In this document: piece by piece, positions 38,901 to 48,764 of the stretch | Position numbering within the stretch: position 1 is the stretch's first letter | Layout of the letters: each line of letters starts with the position of its first letter | Assembly: GCA_949752735.1 (NCBI GenBank) | Contig: OX457044.1 | Location: 11,951,294-12,015,293, forward strand | Direction of reading: 5' to 3' | From: Lumbricus terrestris | Lineage: Eukaryota > Annelida > Clitellata > Crassiclitellata > Lumbricidae | DNA: 64,000 nucleotides | Translations under genes and position numbers: made by a program | Notes under the pieces: generated by a model | Told to the model about the DNA's origin: nothing | What the model saw: only the letters and a program-made list of their open reading frames with translations | The model's database searches: none

Positions 38901-41900
38901 AATCACCGGTTAATAAGGAGGAACATGTCAAAGGAGAACACTGGTTCCACAGTGCAGGGTCAATGAAAGCAAAGGCTCACGTTTTTGCCATGGTGGCCCT
39001 AGCACCAGGGCTGAAAGTGAGCCGGGTCGGTTCGGGTCTGGGACCTGGCATTGATTTTCGAGATTCGCTGTTGCCGGGTCGCTTGTTCACAAAAATCAGA
39101 CTATAAAAAGGTCATCAACTTTTTTGGCAGAGGAAAAAAGGACTTTTTCATCGACATTTTGGTCAGATGACTAAAAAAAGGTCGTCAGAATTTTTGGCTG
39201 GCAAAAGATGGAAAAAAATTTCGGCGACACTCGCCAAAAACTCGCGAAAGTTCCAGACCCGGCAACTTTTCCAAACCACTTTCAGCCCTGCCTAGCAAGC
39301 GGGACGAAGAGATCATGCCAGTAAAAGGAGCAGAGCGGACAAAGAGAAGTGGCCGCCGAGAGTCTTTCACTCGCAATTGCTAAGTGCTTTGGCATGAAAC
39401 TCCGATTCAGGGTCCGCGCTGTAGTCGGGAGCGCTTCTGATTAGTAATCTTGAAGGGGCACTATAACAGGTGCACATGCAAACAAACAAACTTTAGAGAT
39501 GTGAGCTACTGCTGCTTCATGGGCTTTATATTGTCAACTGAGCTCAAGTGCTAAGATTGTTTACAACTTCGAGAGAACTTTGATTGTTTTTTGAAAGTCT
39601 GAACACTGTGTACTGGCCTCCTGAACAGATACCAAAAGGCTTTCCATGCACAACCCGAGAAGTCTCTCTGGCCACGTTTACTCTTTGCTGCTGGCACAGA
39701 GACATCATCATGTATATTGATGATGTCACTGCCACAGAGACATCATCATGATGATTGATGATGCCAGTCCGGATAATCAGATGATGATATCTTTATGCAG
39801 TGACGTAATCAGATGAGGCAAAGTTTTAATTTGACAAACTTGCCAATTCTAAGGCACTGGAGCTCTTCTTGTGGCATGGGTGTGACATTGAATTGAATGT
39901 TTGCATTTTGAGTGGTGAGTGCTGCTGTCTGCTGTTTTGTTGATGATGACTAATTGCTGAGGTGAAGTAATTTTCTTGTTCAAATCTGGGTTTTTTTCAG
40001 GGGAAGAAGGGTCATCATCAGCAGCAGCACGCTGGACCTTTCCTCGTCTCTGGTTCTCGTGACAAAACCATCAAGTTCTGGGATGTGAGCATTGGACTTT
40101 GTCTCTTCACTCTCGTAAGTTCACTTGATATATATATATATATATCTTCCACGCTATAAGTTACTCACCACTCTGACTAAGGCCATGTGATGCAAAAGTG
40201 GATTATTTGTGAAATTGATACCATGCAGTGGAAGTGAATTTTCATTTCCATGCACAGATGGTCAGATATATGTATATCTGCAGCTGTAATGTTACCTCCT
40301 GCAATGGTTCCCTCCCATTTAATGTTACCTCCTGCAATGGTTCCCTCCCATTGAAACCATATTATTACCTCTGAGATGAACACAGATGAATCCTATGGTC
40401 AGCAGTGTAGTAACCAACACCTGGATCCATTAGGTCCGTGAGAACTGTGAGAACTTGTTAGCATTGATGCACTCGATAATCTGATGTTATATAAGGAAGA
40501 GCCACAGTGTAAGTTGACCTATGTTGGCTGTGTGCGTAAGTACTGCAGGCAGGCGGAGTGAATTAGTGAAGGGCGTGCAAGCAGCCAAAGAGAAAGAGTG
40601 AACTTCTTCTGATATAGACCAGAGTTGGAAGTTCTAGTAAATTTCTTGTAATTTATATTAATGGTAACACTGTTAATGTTTGAACTCCAGTCATACACCT
40701 GAATAACAGCATTAAGTAACAGTCTGCTGTAGAAAAGCATTTTCATAACTTATCATATACATGTACAGCACAATGCAATATTCAATAGCAAGTCACTGCT
40801 CAGGTCTTTTGGAATGCTGGAGATTATACGGCCAACTTGGGTAAAACATAAAAAGTCCAGTCATGTAAGATTCTTCTTCGTCAGAAGTTCAACTAAATGA
40901 ATTAGCAAAGTGCATTATTGTCTACCATTGAGACACGGCATTTGAGCAGTGCACTTTGTGTATTTCGATCATTTGAGAAGAATGTTTATATTTCCTGTGA
41001 GGACCCAACAAGGACAACTACTGTAGTCCAAGGAATGAATCATCTTTTTTACCTCTCGCCCTGTTCTCATACGAATCCCAGAATTATTGAGGGCTGAAAC
41101 TCGTGTGGCATCCGATCACATAGTATGAATATAATTATGTCGTATCAGAAGTTTCAAGTAAATTGGTTAATTCAAATTGAAGAGCAAAAGATTGGTGGAC
41201 TAATGATAAGATGACAAGAATTTTTTACAGATCTACCTTAGACTTGTAGCAACCAGGATTACCAATTGAAAGTGTTTATTTGTGGCCAAATGCTGCGTTT
41301 AAAGTCAAGTGATTTGTGCTCCTCATCCATTCTCTGCCCATTCATGAGATTTTCCATTTTTGTATCAAATGTGATTAGGTGGCTTCACAGTGAAAGCATT
41401 TTATGGCTTGGTTGCAGTGCACCATTCTCTATTGTATACACTTGTGCATTAGATTAGGCGCCCTTGTAGCGGTATGGCCGCGTTACGGCGCCATATAAAT
41501 TGTCGTTATTATTATCCCAGCACATTTGAATTTACTAATTAATGATAATTGTGACCTGTCATCACAAAACCAGTTACAACTTAAAATTAATTATTATTAT
41601 TGTCTATCTTGTTGATGCTTTATTTATCTTTCCAAAGCTGTTTGCAGTTTTTCTACATCTCACATATAACTGAAGTTACAGAATTTTCAATCTGGCGGTA
41701 TACATAAACTGCTAGTTGAGAAAAATGCGTGTGAAATTTAGCCTAATTTATATTGACTTTCTCCTTAGAAACAGCTATTTCTGTTGAACCGATTTAAATA
41801 AAATTTGACAGCCATGTAGCTTCATGAATTGCAAATGTACTCTACAGATTTGCGAACTAATCTTCATTTCGAAGATTAAGTTCATTAAACGGTAAAAAAT

Positions 41901-44281
41901 TTCTTCCCGTTTGCTTGCATTAGAGTAAGCAAGGTCAAAGCGCCTGTCAAGTCTTTAGGCAACCACGGCAGAAGATTTTGTCACCTGCTCGATGTTTTAG
42001 CGCAATTCTAAAATTGTTACAGCTATCAAGGGTCATCTCTGTGCATATAAAATACAGCACAGTTTTATTTTATTAATAGAACAGAAAAACGAGATTTCCT
42101 TGCTCAAAACAAGACCAATCACGCTTTTGTATGATTCGATCTGTAAACTAATTAAATATCGCAACAAAAGTAGCGAACTTTTAATAAAATTCTGACTTTC
42201 CATCTCGAAATAGATTTAGGGCTCTTAGTGAAAATTAATCTTTACACATTCAGATACGTCTAAGCAATAATTGTATAATGTTATTTCTATTAATTTTTTT
42301 TTACTTGTCTTTGCATTAATGTCAATTATAACCGGTTGGAGGTTTCCCATCATTTTTGGTAATTTTCTGCCTTGTGACATTTGCGACGAGCGACTGATTT
42401 CGTGCTGGCAGGTCACAATTAATATTGATTGGATCATGTGGGTTACAGAGTTAAATACTCTGCTAACAACATGTCCTCTCTCTCATGTCCTGTCAAGCAT
42501 GCGAATGCTGTCTATATTTTACTGGTGCTGCTGCTGGCACTTCATGAAATTTATAAACAGCTAAAAGATAAATTTTTTAATGCAGACACTGATGAATTGC
42601 ATTGTGCAGATTGGCCATGATAACTGGGTGAGAGGCCTCGTGTTCCACCCAAGCGGCAAATACCTTTTGAGTGCATCTGATGACAAGACTGTCAGAGTGT
42701 GGGACATTAAGAACAGGCGCAACAATAAGACCTTGGACGCTCATCAGCACTTTGTCACTTCTGTGGGTAAGTAAACGTACAATGAACCGAACAACATCTC
42801 AGATTAAACAGATCTTCTGTTGTTAGAGTCATTGCATAATTACGCAACGCTCGAGGGTGGGTGGGGTCATTGAAAACGTTACGTGGGTGAGTGGGTGGGG
42901 GAAGCTGAACGCTACGTAACGCCTTTGCCAAAAGTTAAGCTACAATTGAATTTAAAATTGACGTCGAATGACACTTTTGACATGTTGTGATCGAAGTTTA
43001 AACTTCGTGACATTGGTGTTAAACTTAACCGAAGTGGGTCCTACATATACAAGGAAGATCCGGCACCAGTTAAATTCCGGGTATGTTTTCCCGTCTCTGT
43101 TCTCCCGTTTGTGTAAACCGGAAACTACTGATCAAATTGTTTGGATCTTTGATAGTTAAGCCTTCCGATGGAACAGCGTGGTAGGCCTAATTCTCATTGT
43201 ATTCTTAGCCAATATCGAAGAACCAATTTGAAGCATATTATGTTTACTTAGTGGACACCAATTTCAAACATATAAAAATTGATGCACAACAATATTAAGC
43301 AATAGTTCTATTAATAATTATTAAAGTTCCCAGCCTAAGCAAATAATTAGTTCATCTTAGTTTTGATTAATTAGCCTACTCGGCCATTTTGAGATTATTT
43401 AGTCCGTGATACGTTTCGGCAGTGTGTAAACTTTTACTCTTGATACAAAACTTTGAAAATTGCTTTTCAAACATAACTGTCATTTTTATAAATAAAACAT
43501 TCTGTATATTTTAAGCTTAGCCTGCTGTCGAATTATAATTCACATAGGCTACTAAGCCTAAATTAAATTCGCTATAAAAATATGAATTATAATTGCAAAT
43601 CATATTTGGATGTCCTGGTATGAATAAGTCAATGTGGGGGACTTTTTTCAAATTCAGAAGAACGCCAGGGCTGTGCTGGTAAAATTTTAGGTGAGTGCAC
43701 GCTACAGCCGAGAAAATCAGCAGTTCATTTTCACCAGATTTTTTCTTCGTAGTACACTTCCTGCGGTGGAGGATTCGCTAACTCATCGATTTTTTCCTTG
43801 ATTTTTGCCGTTTTCTTCCTTTTTTATCTTTACTCCTCGGGAGGTAAGTATACGCTGTTTACCCTTTTTTATGGAATTACGTACACGATGCAAATTTTTT
43901 TTGGCTTGAGTACACGCTGTATACCCACCCGCTTTTACCCTTATGTACAGCCGTGAAGAATCTTAAATATTTTACAAGCATTGTGACCTTTGTTGATTTT
44001 TAGATTTAGTTTTATGGTATAAATAAGTTGTATGATATATTTTGACATCGGAGATTTGTGTATGATGTTATGTTGCTTATAAATGATGTGTTTGTAGATT
44101 TTCATAAGATTTGTGTATGATGTTATGTTGCTTATAAATGATGTGTTTGTAGATTTTCATAAGATTTGTGTATGATGTTATGTTGCTTATAAATGATGTG
44201 TTTGTAGATTTTCATAAGATGTCTCCCTACATCATCAGCGGAAGTGTCGATCAAACCGTGAAGGTCTGGGAATGTCGCTAA
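20911..44281 (+). CDS. PAFAH1B1: LIS1, platelet-activating factor acetylhydrolase 1B regulatory subunit alpha (dynein regulator)
   Basis: Seen: eleven coding exons join without phase conflict into 1239 nt, 412 codons plus stop. Residues about 7-39 are a LisH domain, 50-80 a short coiled-coil region ([15 protein letters not shown]), and about 105-412 seven WD40 repeats, each with GH and a WD-like end (IWD, LWD, MWA, VWV, FWD, VWD, VWE). The chain starts MVLSQRQ and ends QTVKVWECR, like vertebrate LIS1 (410 aa). Known: LIS1 dimerises through LisH, binds cytoplasmic dynein and NudE/NDEL1, works in nuclear migration and spindle positioning, and is the noncatalytic subunit of PAF-acetylhydrolase 1B. 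The insert between WD40 repeats 4 and 5 differs from vertebrates and is His/Gln-rich (HHQQQH). Introns total about 22 kb and are full of repeats. Confidence 0.96.
21026..21866. mobile_element. TIR DNA transposon without coding capacity (LIS1 intron 1)
   Basis: Left end TAGGGCCCCCAGAAATT is repeated inverted at the right end (AATTTCTGGGGGCCCTA). Both subterminal regions are rich in GCGCAAATTTT. CTCTTT flanks both sides, so the target duplication is 6 bp or an eroded 8 bp. The rest of intron 1 (21867-22512) shows no gene. Confidence 0.7.
22513..22591 (+). CDS. PAFAH1B1: LIS1 coding exon 2 (LisH)
   Basis: Acceptor TTTGTAG; encodes the LisH helix pair ([12 protein letters not shown]...EFQKEADM). 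The donor is ATG|GTTCGT, a poor match to GTRAGT, but frame and homology fix it. Confidence 0.92.
22719..23878. mobile_element. hAT-type non-autonomous element (LIS1 intron 2)
   Basis: Ends CAGAGATCCTCAACC and the inverse of CAGGGCTTCTCAACC, typical hAT termini. The flanks CTTTAAGG and CTTTAACC match at 6 of 8 positions. GTGTGTTGCG-type subrepeats lie near the left end. Minus-strand frame 22873-23148 is not a recognisable transposase. Confidence 0.75.
23885..23955. mobile_element. 71-bp TTAA-flanked palindromic mini-element
   Basis: TTAA at 23881-23884 and 23956-23959 flanks CCCTTTGAAC...GTTCAAAGGG, with an inner hairpin GGGCCGG/CCGGCCC. The size and TTAA target point to a piggyBac- or Kolobok-dependent MITE. 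It abuts the right end of the hAT-type element. Confidence 0.65.
24114..24188 (+). CDS. PAFAH1B1: LIS1 coding exon 3 (coiled-coil region)
   Basis: Acceptor GTTCAG, donor AAG|GTGACA, 25 codons in phase 0 encoding [19 protein letters not shown] and IRLQKK, the most conserved N-terminal block of the family. Confidence 0.95.
24297..24490 (+). mobile_element. tRNA-derived SINE, family 1 (diverged)
   Basis: CGTGGCTCAATGGTGTAGCAG head, GGTTCAAATCC box B, GCAGTGTCCGCGTTGTGG and the tail GGCACCTCTGAGTGAGC...GGGGCACTAT. More mutated than the copies at 15.2 and 29.0 kb. Confidence 0.8.
24655..28760. repeat. 4.1-kb 37/33-bp minisatellite with higher-order repeats (LIS1 intron 3)
   Basis: More than 110 copies of a 37-bp unit whose core is caatcatctgtcaatcgatc followed by atttacatctatccata. 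Some units lose 4 bp (33 bp; two kinds, tccaatc and catccatac). Point variants (cggtcat, cgattat, tatatcc, ctatcta, ccattca) recur in the same order: a block of variants near 25672 reappears near 27196, and the stretch from about 26306 reappears about 1.35 kb later near 27660. Two + frames lack stops, an effect of the unit, not a gene. Confidence 0.96.
29009..29216 (+). mobile_element. tRNA-derived SINE, family 1 (near full length)
   Basis: GCGGTGGTGTAGTGGGTATG (box A region), GGTTCGAATCC (box B), GCAGTGCCCGCTCTGTAG, and the complete tail GGGAGCGCCTCTGAGTAG to GGGGCGCTATAAC. The best-preserved copy here. Confidence 0.85.
29226..29450 (+). mobile_element. tRNA-derived SINE, family 3
   Basis: TAGCTACATCGGTAAGAGAG resembles box A and GTGGTTCGATTCCTG box B, 55 bp apart, followed by a non-tRNA body. 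It directly abuts the family 1 SINE. Single copy here, so a SINE call is inference. Confidence 0.55.
29792..29998 (+). CDS. PAFAH1B1: LIS1 coding exon 4 (WD40 repeat 1)
   Basis: Acceptor GATGACAG, donor AAA|GTAAAT, 69 codons in phase 0. Starts [14 protein letters not shown], then the invariant [10 protein letters not shown] linker and first WD40 repeat ([26 protein letters not shown]). Confidence 0.96.
30105..30735. mobile_element. hAT-like MITE (LIS1 intron 4)
   Basis: Ends TATGGTTATTAAGCAATTAT and the inverse of TAGGGTTGTCAATTATATCG align with gaps. CTAAGGAT and TTAAGGAT flank it (7 of 8). An internal palindrome centred near 30243 (ATGATTCATGC/GCATGAATCAT) gives a hairpin. Confidence 0.6.
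30951..31047 (+). CDS. PAFAH1B1: LIS1 coding exon 5 (WD40 repeat 2, first part)
   Basis: Acceptor CACTTTAG, donor CTTG|GTAGGA. Encodes [20 protein letters not shown] and [12 protein letters not shown]; one base is left for a Val codon completed by exon 6. Confidence 0.95.
31777..33305. mobile_element. hAT-type non-autonomous element, 1.5 kb (LIS1 intron 5)
   Basis: Ends CAATGGTTCTCAAACTT and the inverse of CAGTGGTTCTCAAAGT. An intact 8-bp duplication CTCTAGAA flanks it (31769-31776, 33306-33313). No transposase frame. It hosts the iterated-terminus element at 32122-32667. Confidence 0.87.
32122..32667. mobile_element. Iterated-terminus inverted element B (GCGCGC arrays), nested
   Basis: Left: GACAAAAGCGCGCAGACAAATGCGCGC-type units; right: the same motif inverted and repeated (GCGCGCATTTGTCTGCGCGC). 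Interior is (TATG)/(GCAT)/(TACA) simple repeat, itself palindromic. The 10-bp direct repeat GATGGAAGCA flanks it (32112-32121, 32668-32677). Right outer end read inward starts GGTGCACGTC. Confidence 0.72.
33477..33548 (+). CDS. PAFAH1B1: LIS1 coding exon 6 (WD40 repeat 2, end)
   Basis: Acceptor TCGTTTAG, donor CATG|GTAAAC. Encodes [20 protein letters not shown] and TMH; enters with two bases and leaves one base of Gly. Confidence 0.95.
34246..36124. mobile_element. hAT-type non-autonomous element, 1.9 kb (LIS1 intron 6)
   Basis: Left end CAGTGGCGTAGCAAGG and right end TTGCTACGCCACTG are inverted. The 8-bp duplication GCATGAGT is intact on both sides (34238-34245, 36125-36132). Subterminal GGGGGCCCTTGTGCA blocks are also inverted. 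It hosts the iterated-terminus element at about 35121-35635. Confidence 0.88.
35121..35635. mobile_element. Iterated-terminus inverted element C (GGACAATTCGTCCC arrays), nested
   Basis: Left array of about eight 14-15 bp units GGACAATTCGTCCCC (35125-35240, some read TTCGGACC); right array of about eleven inverted units GGGACGAATTGTCCGG (35468-35632). ATTTTGGCGGT (11 bp) is present at both outer edges (35111-35121, 35636-35646). Right outer end read inward starts GGTTCCCGGAC. Confidence 0.72.
36524..36626 (+). CDS. PAFAH1B1: LIS1 coding exon 7 (WD40 repeat 3)
   Basis: Acceptor AATTGCAG, donor ACTGG|GTGAGA. Encodes [20 protein letters not shown] then [14 protein letters not shown]; two bases of Gly are carried over. 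Confidence 0.96.
37070..37630. repeat. 30-bp minisatellite (LIS1 intron 7)
   Basis: About 18 units of agtcatttgtttcaacagtt + atgtcatcaa, the last few shortened to 27 bp. Since 30 is divisible by 3, both strands give stop-free 10-residue repeats (for example [10 protein letters not shown] on the minus strand). No start, splice or homology support for translation. Confidence 0.95.
37779..38007 (+). CDS. PAFAH1B1: LIS1 coding exon 8 (WD40 repeats 4 and 5 start)
   Basis: Acceptor TGTGTTAG, donor GAT|GTGAGT. Encodes [46 protein letters not shown]. Codon use is more GC-rich than the neighbouring introns. The minus-repeat array ends only about 150 bp upstream. Confidence 0.96.
39006..39290. mobile_element. 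hAT-type MITE (LIS1 intron 8)
   Basis: Ends CAGGGCTGAAAGTG and CACTTTCAGCCCTG are perfect inverse copies; flanks CCTAGCAC and CCTAGCAA match 7 of 8. A second copy of the family is at 49318. Confidence 0.85.
39360..39478 (+). mobile_element. tRNA-derived SINE, family 1 (5'-truncated)
   Basis: Lacks the tRNA head; carries CACTCGCAATTGCTAAGTGC, the GGTCCGCGCTGTAG block and tail GGGAGCGCTTCTGATTAG to GGGGCACTATAAC. 5' truncation fits LINE-driven insertion. Confidence 0.75.
40001..40114 (+). CDS. PAFAH1B1: LIS1 coding exon 9 (insert and WD40 repeat 5)
   Basis: Acceptor TTTTTTTCAG, donor CTC|GTAAGT, 38 codons in phase 0. Starts [19 protein letters not shown] and ends [13 protein letters not shown]. 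The His/Gln run occupies the loop that is KKSGKPG-like in vertebrates. Confidence 0.95.
40115..42609 (+). other. LIS1 intron 9, no gene seen
   Basis: Contains a 2-copy tandem repeat at about 40287-40350 (aatgttacctcctgcaatgg) and a short SINE-like tail at about 41456-41500 (GGCGCCATATAAAT). Otherwise AT-rich intron with no coding or element signature that I can support. Confidence 0.6.
42610..42766 (+). CDS. PAFAH1B1: LIS1 coding exon 10 (WD40 repeat 6)
   Basis: Acceptor TTGTGCAG, donor GTGG|GTAAGT. Encodes [35 protein letters not shown], and [10 protein letters not shown]; one base is carried into exon 11. Confidence 0.96.
42767..44051 (+). other. LIS1 intron 10, unassigned repeats
   Basis: A block at 42830-42930 is rich in GTTACGT/ACGTAAC-like and GGGTGGG words and may be part of a transposon; 43690-43930 repeats the word TACACGCTGTATACC-like. 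I could not define ends or a family. Confidence 0.4.
44052..44220 (+). repeat. 55-bp tandem triplication carrying the exon 11 splice acceptor
   Basis: Three almost identical 55-bp units, starting at 44052, 44107 and 44162. Each contains GTTTGTAG|ATTTTCATAAGAT, i.e. an acceptor plus the first codons of exon 11. Only the third leads into the real exon. Confidence 0.93.
44208..44281 (+). CDS. PAFAH1B1: LIS1 coding exon 11 (WD40 repeat 7 end)
   Basis: Acceptor GTTTGTAG at 44206-44207. Encodes [20 protein letters not shown] then WECR and TAA at 44279-44281. Two upstream decoy acceptors (44096-44097 and 44151-44152) would give DFHKICV and an immediate stop. Confidence 0.95.
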
Positions 44282-46839
44282 TTGCGTTTCGCGTAGGAAG
44301 AGTTTCAATTAGATCGGAGAAATTGTTCATGTAGAGTAACATGCAGTGTTTTAAAGCATTCGAGTCCAGCTTCCAAATTACTGAAATTTCGATGTTTTCT
44401 AGGCTCTAATGTTTTCCAGCGAGGGTCTTAACAGATTTTGCTTCTGCCATTGTAAAGTTAAATGGCTTTTAATCTGGTGATGTCATCCTTTCTCGCACAT
44501 ATTTAATCTGGCTGTTCTATGAAGTAGTCAGCTTAGAAATTAGGGTTGAAGAGAATTTAATGTATTTATATTCGATAAAGAAATGAATTGTTATTTATTA
44601 GGTTATGATATGCTGCATCTGCAGATGTCCAGCTGAGTGTTTTTTATTCACATGGGTGTGTGTGAACCTACGTGGACTTCAGCTTCATGCTGTCTTCTCA
44701 AAATGATGTGAACTGATTATGACCAATACATTATTTGATTATAAATTTCCAGTTACAATTTGAAACTCTGCAAATCTGTATAAACACTAAATGCATCTTA
44801 GAAGTGTGTAGATTCTAAACAGTTGTTTTTCCAAGAAAATTTGATAGCTGCATTGACGTGGTTTCACCAATTTTATAAGCTGATTTTGCAGACTTCTACT
44901 GACGTTTTCGAGAAGCAAGATCTGATTATTTTGTCATATGTGGACAATCAATTCAGTCCCTCAAATGTCATTTGCTTTCCTTCCCATTTACTCACTGATC
45001 CAGTCAGAAAGATTTGCCCATTAGGACTTCTGACTGGCCGCTGATGATATCTGGTTTTTCTTCTGTGAAATTGTCATAATATTTGAAACAGGGTTTGTGC
45101 ATGGAATGTATGAAGATCGTAAGACCTGCAGCCAGATTTTAATTGATTTTAAATATATTCATTGTTGTACAAAATACGTATAGTCTGCCATGTAATGTGT
45201 TTATGTGCTTTTGACATTCTGTGTTGTAGTGTAGAAAGCAGTTAAATTAACAAACTTTGTAAAGCTAGGCAGAAGTGACGCTTCAAAGACTTCTGTGTTG
45301 GAAATTTCTTTCGTCGATCAGCAAAACTCATATATTGTCTAAGGCTTTGACTTTGATGAGATGTGACTCTTCTGTAGTCCTGCTGCCTCCTCTCCTCTTT
45401 CGTTGCATCAGTTCGTTATTCTTCTTCTTTCCTTGCACAGAAGCCAATCGTTGTCATTCGTCGGATTGTTTAGAAGCTGATTGCTGACTTCTTTTCTTGC
45501 GCTTGCTTTACTGCCAACCGATATTAAATGTTGCAATGTCATGTGAAGACAACGACGAAGGTTCAGTTGTGCTTAAGACAAAGTTTAACATGCTTGGATT
45601 GAAGTAAAATATCTGTCTGCTTTGTCGTTGACTGCTTGTGTGACTGCACTTTTTTCTGTACAGTTTCTTTAGGTTGTTGTGTACAAGTGTTTAATTGTAC
45701 TTCATCTTTGCATCAGTTACATGCTACTGTTGTACCTGACAATGTGTCAGTGTATTTGTTTTGTGTGTAGATGTTGTGGTTTTGACTTTCTTCATACATG
45801 TATAAAATCAAATGAATTTATACCTGTAACCTTGGTTGGTATGAAACGGTTCTTGAGAATTGCCTTCCGCCTGTCAGTGAATCGTTCGGAGAAGAGTAGC
45901 AACAAAGATTGTTGTTCCTGTTGAACCTGGAGCAAAGTAACCATGAAATGATAGATGGATAAGTTCATTTGTTGTTGAATGCCGTGCACAAATTCTGGAC
46001 ATTTAACACTGCTGCACTATTGTTGTTGTTATTGTGCAACACACACACGCGCGCGCACACACACACCGAGAGAACGTTCAATACAAAGTGCTTTGTGAGA
46101 ACATTTCTTCGGTTCTTAGTCAGCATGAAGGAAACGATGATGTTGAGATCAGATGCAACGAACACATTTTGATTAGTTGAAGCCTAAAGCATTTGCTTTT
46201 TGACTTCTCTTTCGTTTTTTATGATTGGCATTTATGATTTGCTTAGGAAAATGGTCGCCACCATTATTGTTGTTGCACTGTCAGACTTCGTATATGCATT
46301 GATGTTGATTACGACGCACGTCGTAGGTGATGCTGGAGCTTGGATCATCGATTGAACTACTTGTGATTTAAATGCATAATTTTAAGTAGGAGTGGTTTTA
46401 AGATGCAAGTAAGATTACATGCATGTATTCTAAAAGTAATGATGACAAGTTCGTTGAGTTGTTGTGCAACTGATATATGGACGTCTGCTATTTTTAGACA
46501 GAACTTTCATACTGAAAACGACGTTTCTCATTTAACTGCAATGATTTTCTTGGACTTGTATTGTACGATTCCAGTCTAAGATAATCTATATGATGTCGTT
46601 GGTACAGTTTGTGAAGAGAATAATTCTCCTAATGACGTGCATAAAGTTTTCTTCGGAGCGTAATGTAACTGTCTTCATTCTCTTGAAGACAGTTTATTGC
46701 TTCAGCCCAAAGAAGAACGGATTATTTTCGAACATTGGCCTACTGACGTCGTTTCTAATCATCACATTTCGTTAAGTGGCCAAAGGCTGTGAGAACATTT
46801 TTCGAAGATGTGTCTGCTAGTAACGGATGATTGAGATTT
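44282..46839 (+). other. Probable LIS1 3' UTR and downstream DNA
   Basis: T-rich and free of recognisable coding sequence or transposons. LIS1 genes usually have long 3' UTRs, but I could not pick a convincing polyadenylation site. A (CA)n tract is at about 46038-46066. Confidence 0.4.
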
Positions 46840-46959
46840 GGGCATTTATGCTACGTGTCATCCGATGATTAGGAGAAAAGGTCATTTATGCTACGTGTCA
46901 TCCGATGATTAGGAGAAAAGGTCATTTATGCTACGTGTCATCCGATGATTAGGAGAAAA
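46840..46959. repeat. 40-bp tandem repeat, 3 copies
   Basis: Three near-perfect copies of a 40-bp unit beginning ggtcatttatgctacgtgtc. Downstream of LIS1; no coding role seen. Confidence 0.93.
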
Positions 46960-47395
46960 GGTCAATCAACGACCAAGAAGCTATTCTCCATTTTACAATA
47001 TAATGAGCATTTGGTTTATTGCAACTGTGTGACATTGTGATGCTGAGTATCGCTTATACCACTTAACGTTGAGGTAGTCTACATAATGTTGTCTGATTCA
47101 TTGCTGATTCTGAGTGATTCGATCTGGGTTTTCAGTTGTAGTGCATCCTACAATGATTTCGTCATGTAGTTATTAGTTACTATGTCTGGCTCGTACAAAT
47201 ACACCACCGTCAATTTTATGCATATCTTCTCATTGTCCATTCTTTTCTCATTAGTTTATCTCGACCTAAATTTGCTTCTTTTTCAGATGCAAGTGTTTCA
47301 TAAATGATCTTGAATATGTAAATAGCTTTGCCTGATGATTGATGCTGTGATTGCTGTACGCCTTTGCCATTTAGCAGTTAATGTGTTTACCAGTT

Positions 47396-47422
47396 AATGT
47401 GTGTGTGTGTGTGTGTGTGTGT
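47396..47422. repeat. (GT)n microsatellite
   Basis: Pure GT dinucleotides of about 26 bp in unassigned DNA between the LIS1 3' region and the next LINE end. Confidence 0.9.
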
Positions 47423-47861
47423 TGTGGTTTAAGGAGGAGGAAGGAGTTCACTTGTATGAATCTCGTTGGATATTCAGTAACAACAAATGCTTTTTAGAGG
47501 TACTGCAAACGTAGAGTCATGTAAAGTGTCTTAAGACACGCTTACATGCTGAGAAGCAAATTTACTTTTTTGACTGAAAAGCTGCTAGCATTACAGTCTT
47601 ATTTGTGACTCTTTTTTGTCACAAAAAAGCAATGATTGCATAGGCCTACTGTAAGGGTGTGTGTTTGATGTGACACTTTTCCCAGATGTTTCCGTTTCAT
47701 TGCATGTTGTGCTGCTGCAAATTCTGCATTCAAAGATTTCTGTCTGTTTAAGCGTTATGTTAACAGCGTTATCTTGAATCAGCGCTGCAGATTCAAGCAG
47801 ACGGAATAAGGAATCTGCATAAAGATGCATAACAGTAGCAAGACAACAAATCTATCCATCT

Positions 47862-48215
47862 ATCTGTGCAGTTTATATAGCGCCACTTAAAGATAACTAT
47901 TCAGAGATGCTCACGACCCAGGCACAGCCAAAGAGGAAAGTCTTGAATGGTTTATAGGAAAAGTTAGACAAGTCCCATCAAAGAGAACGCAGGCCAATGG
48001 GAGGCTATTCCAAACAGAGATGCCCACAATCGAAAATGGCTCTGCGTGTATGTGGAACCACACAGTTGCTCCTAGATGTAGAGCACAGCGACCAGAGCAA
48101 GTTGAAGTTAAGGTAAAGAGCGCCCGAAGATAGACAAGAGCACAGCTCAGGGCCAGGCGATGGAAGAAACCCTGTAATGGATGTGCTGCTTGACATAGAT
48201 CTAAACAACAAGAAA
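47862..48215 (-). pseudogene. LINE 3'-end fragment, minus strand
   Basis: On the minus strand a frame reads IVGISVWNSLPLACVLFDGT and later SLAVPGS then stop, the usual end of jockey/CR1-type LINE pol (SWNSLP motif). After the stop comes GAGCATCTCTGAATAG and GTGGCGCTATATAAACT, the same tail as SINE family 1. Confidence 0.7.
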
Positions 48216-48764
48216 GTCCCCCCAAATATGTGTTTAATTCACTATTAACCAAATTTTCTTACATGGTAAAGCTTATGCATCTTATGTTTAAATGCGCAAT
48301 TTAGTTTTTAGTTGTCGTTTTATGAATACTCGAAATTATTTTGATCAAATTCCAAGTGTAGAGGTCTACAAAATGACACAGTTTGGCCATAATTCCTCTA
48401 ACAATTCTGGCATTGCCAAATAGACACAATAATACATATAGTAATATTATTAAATATATTATTTTATTAATAATTATTATTATTATTAAAAAACTTGTTT
48501 TGGCATGCCTAAACAAAATAAGGAATTCTGTACAAAGATCATAACAGAAAATTGATCGTAGTAAATGTTAAACAAATGCCTAATTGAACATTCGCTCTAT
48601 TCATTTTTGCGCTTTTCATTGCGCCATTTGGATGGATGGATCCAGAGTTTATGACAACAGCTTAATTTTGACGACGAAGTCTGTTGATGTCGACAGAAAT
48701 TGTTTAACTATAGTATCAGGGAGTGACGTGTCGGTTAGGATCAGGTTAGGCGTCGTGAGTTCAG

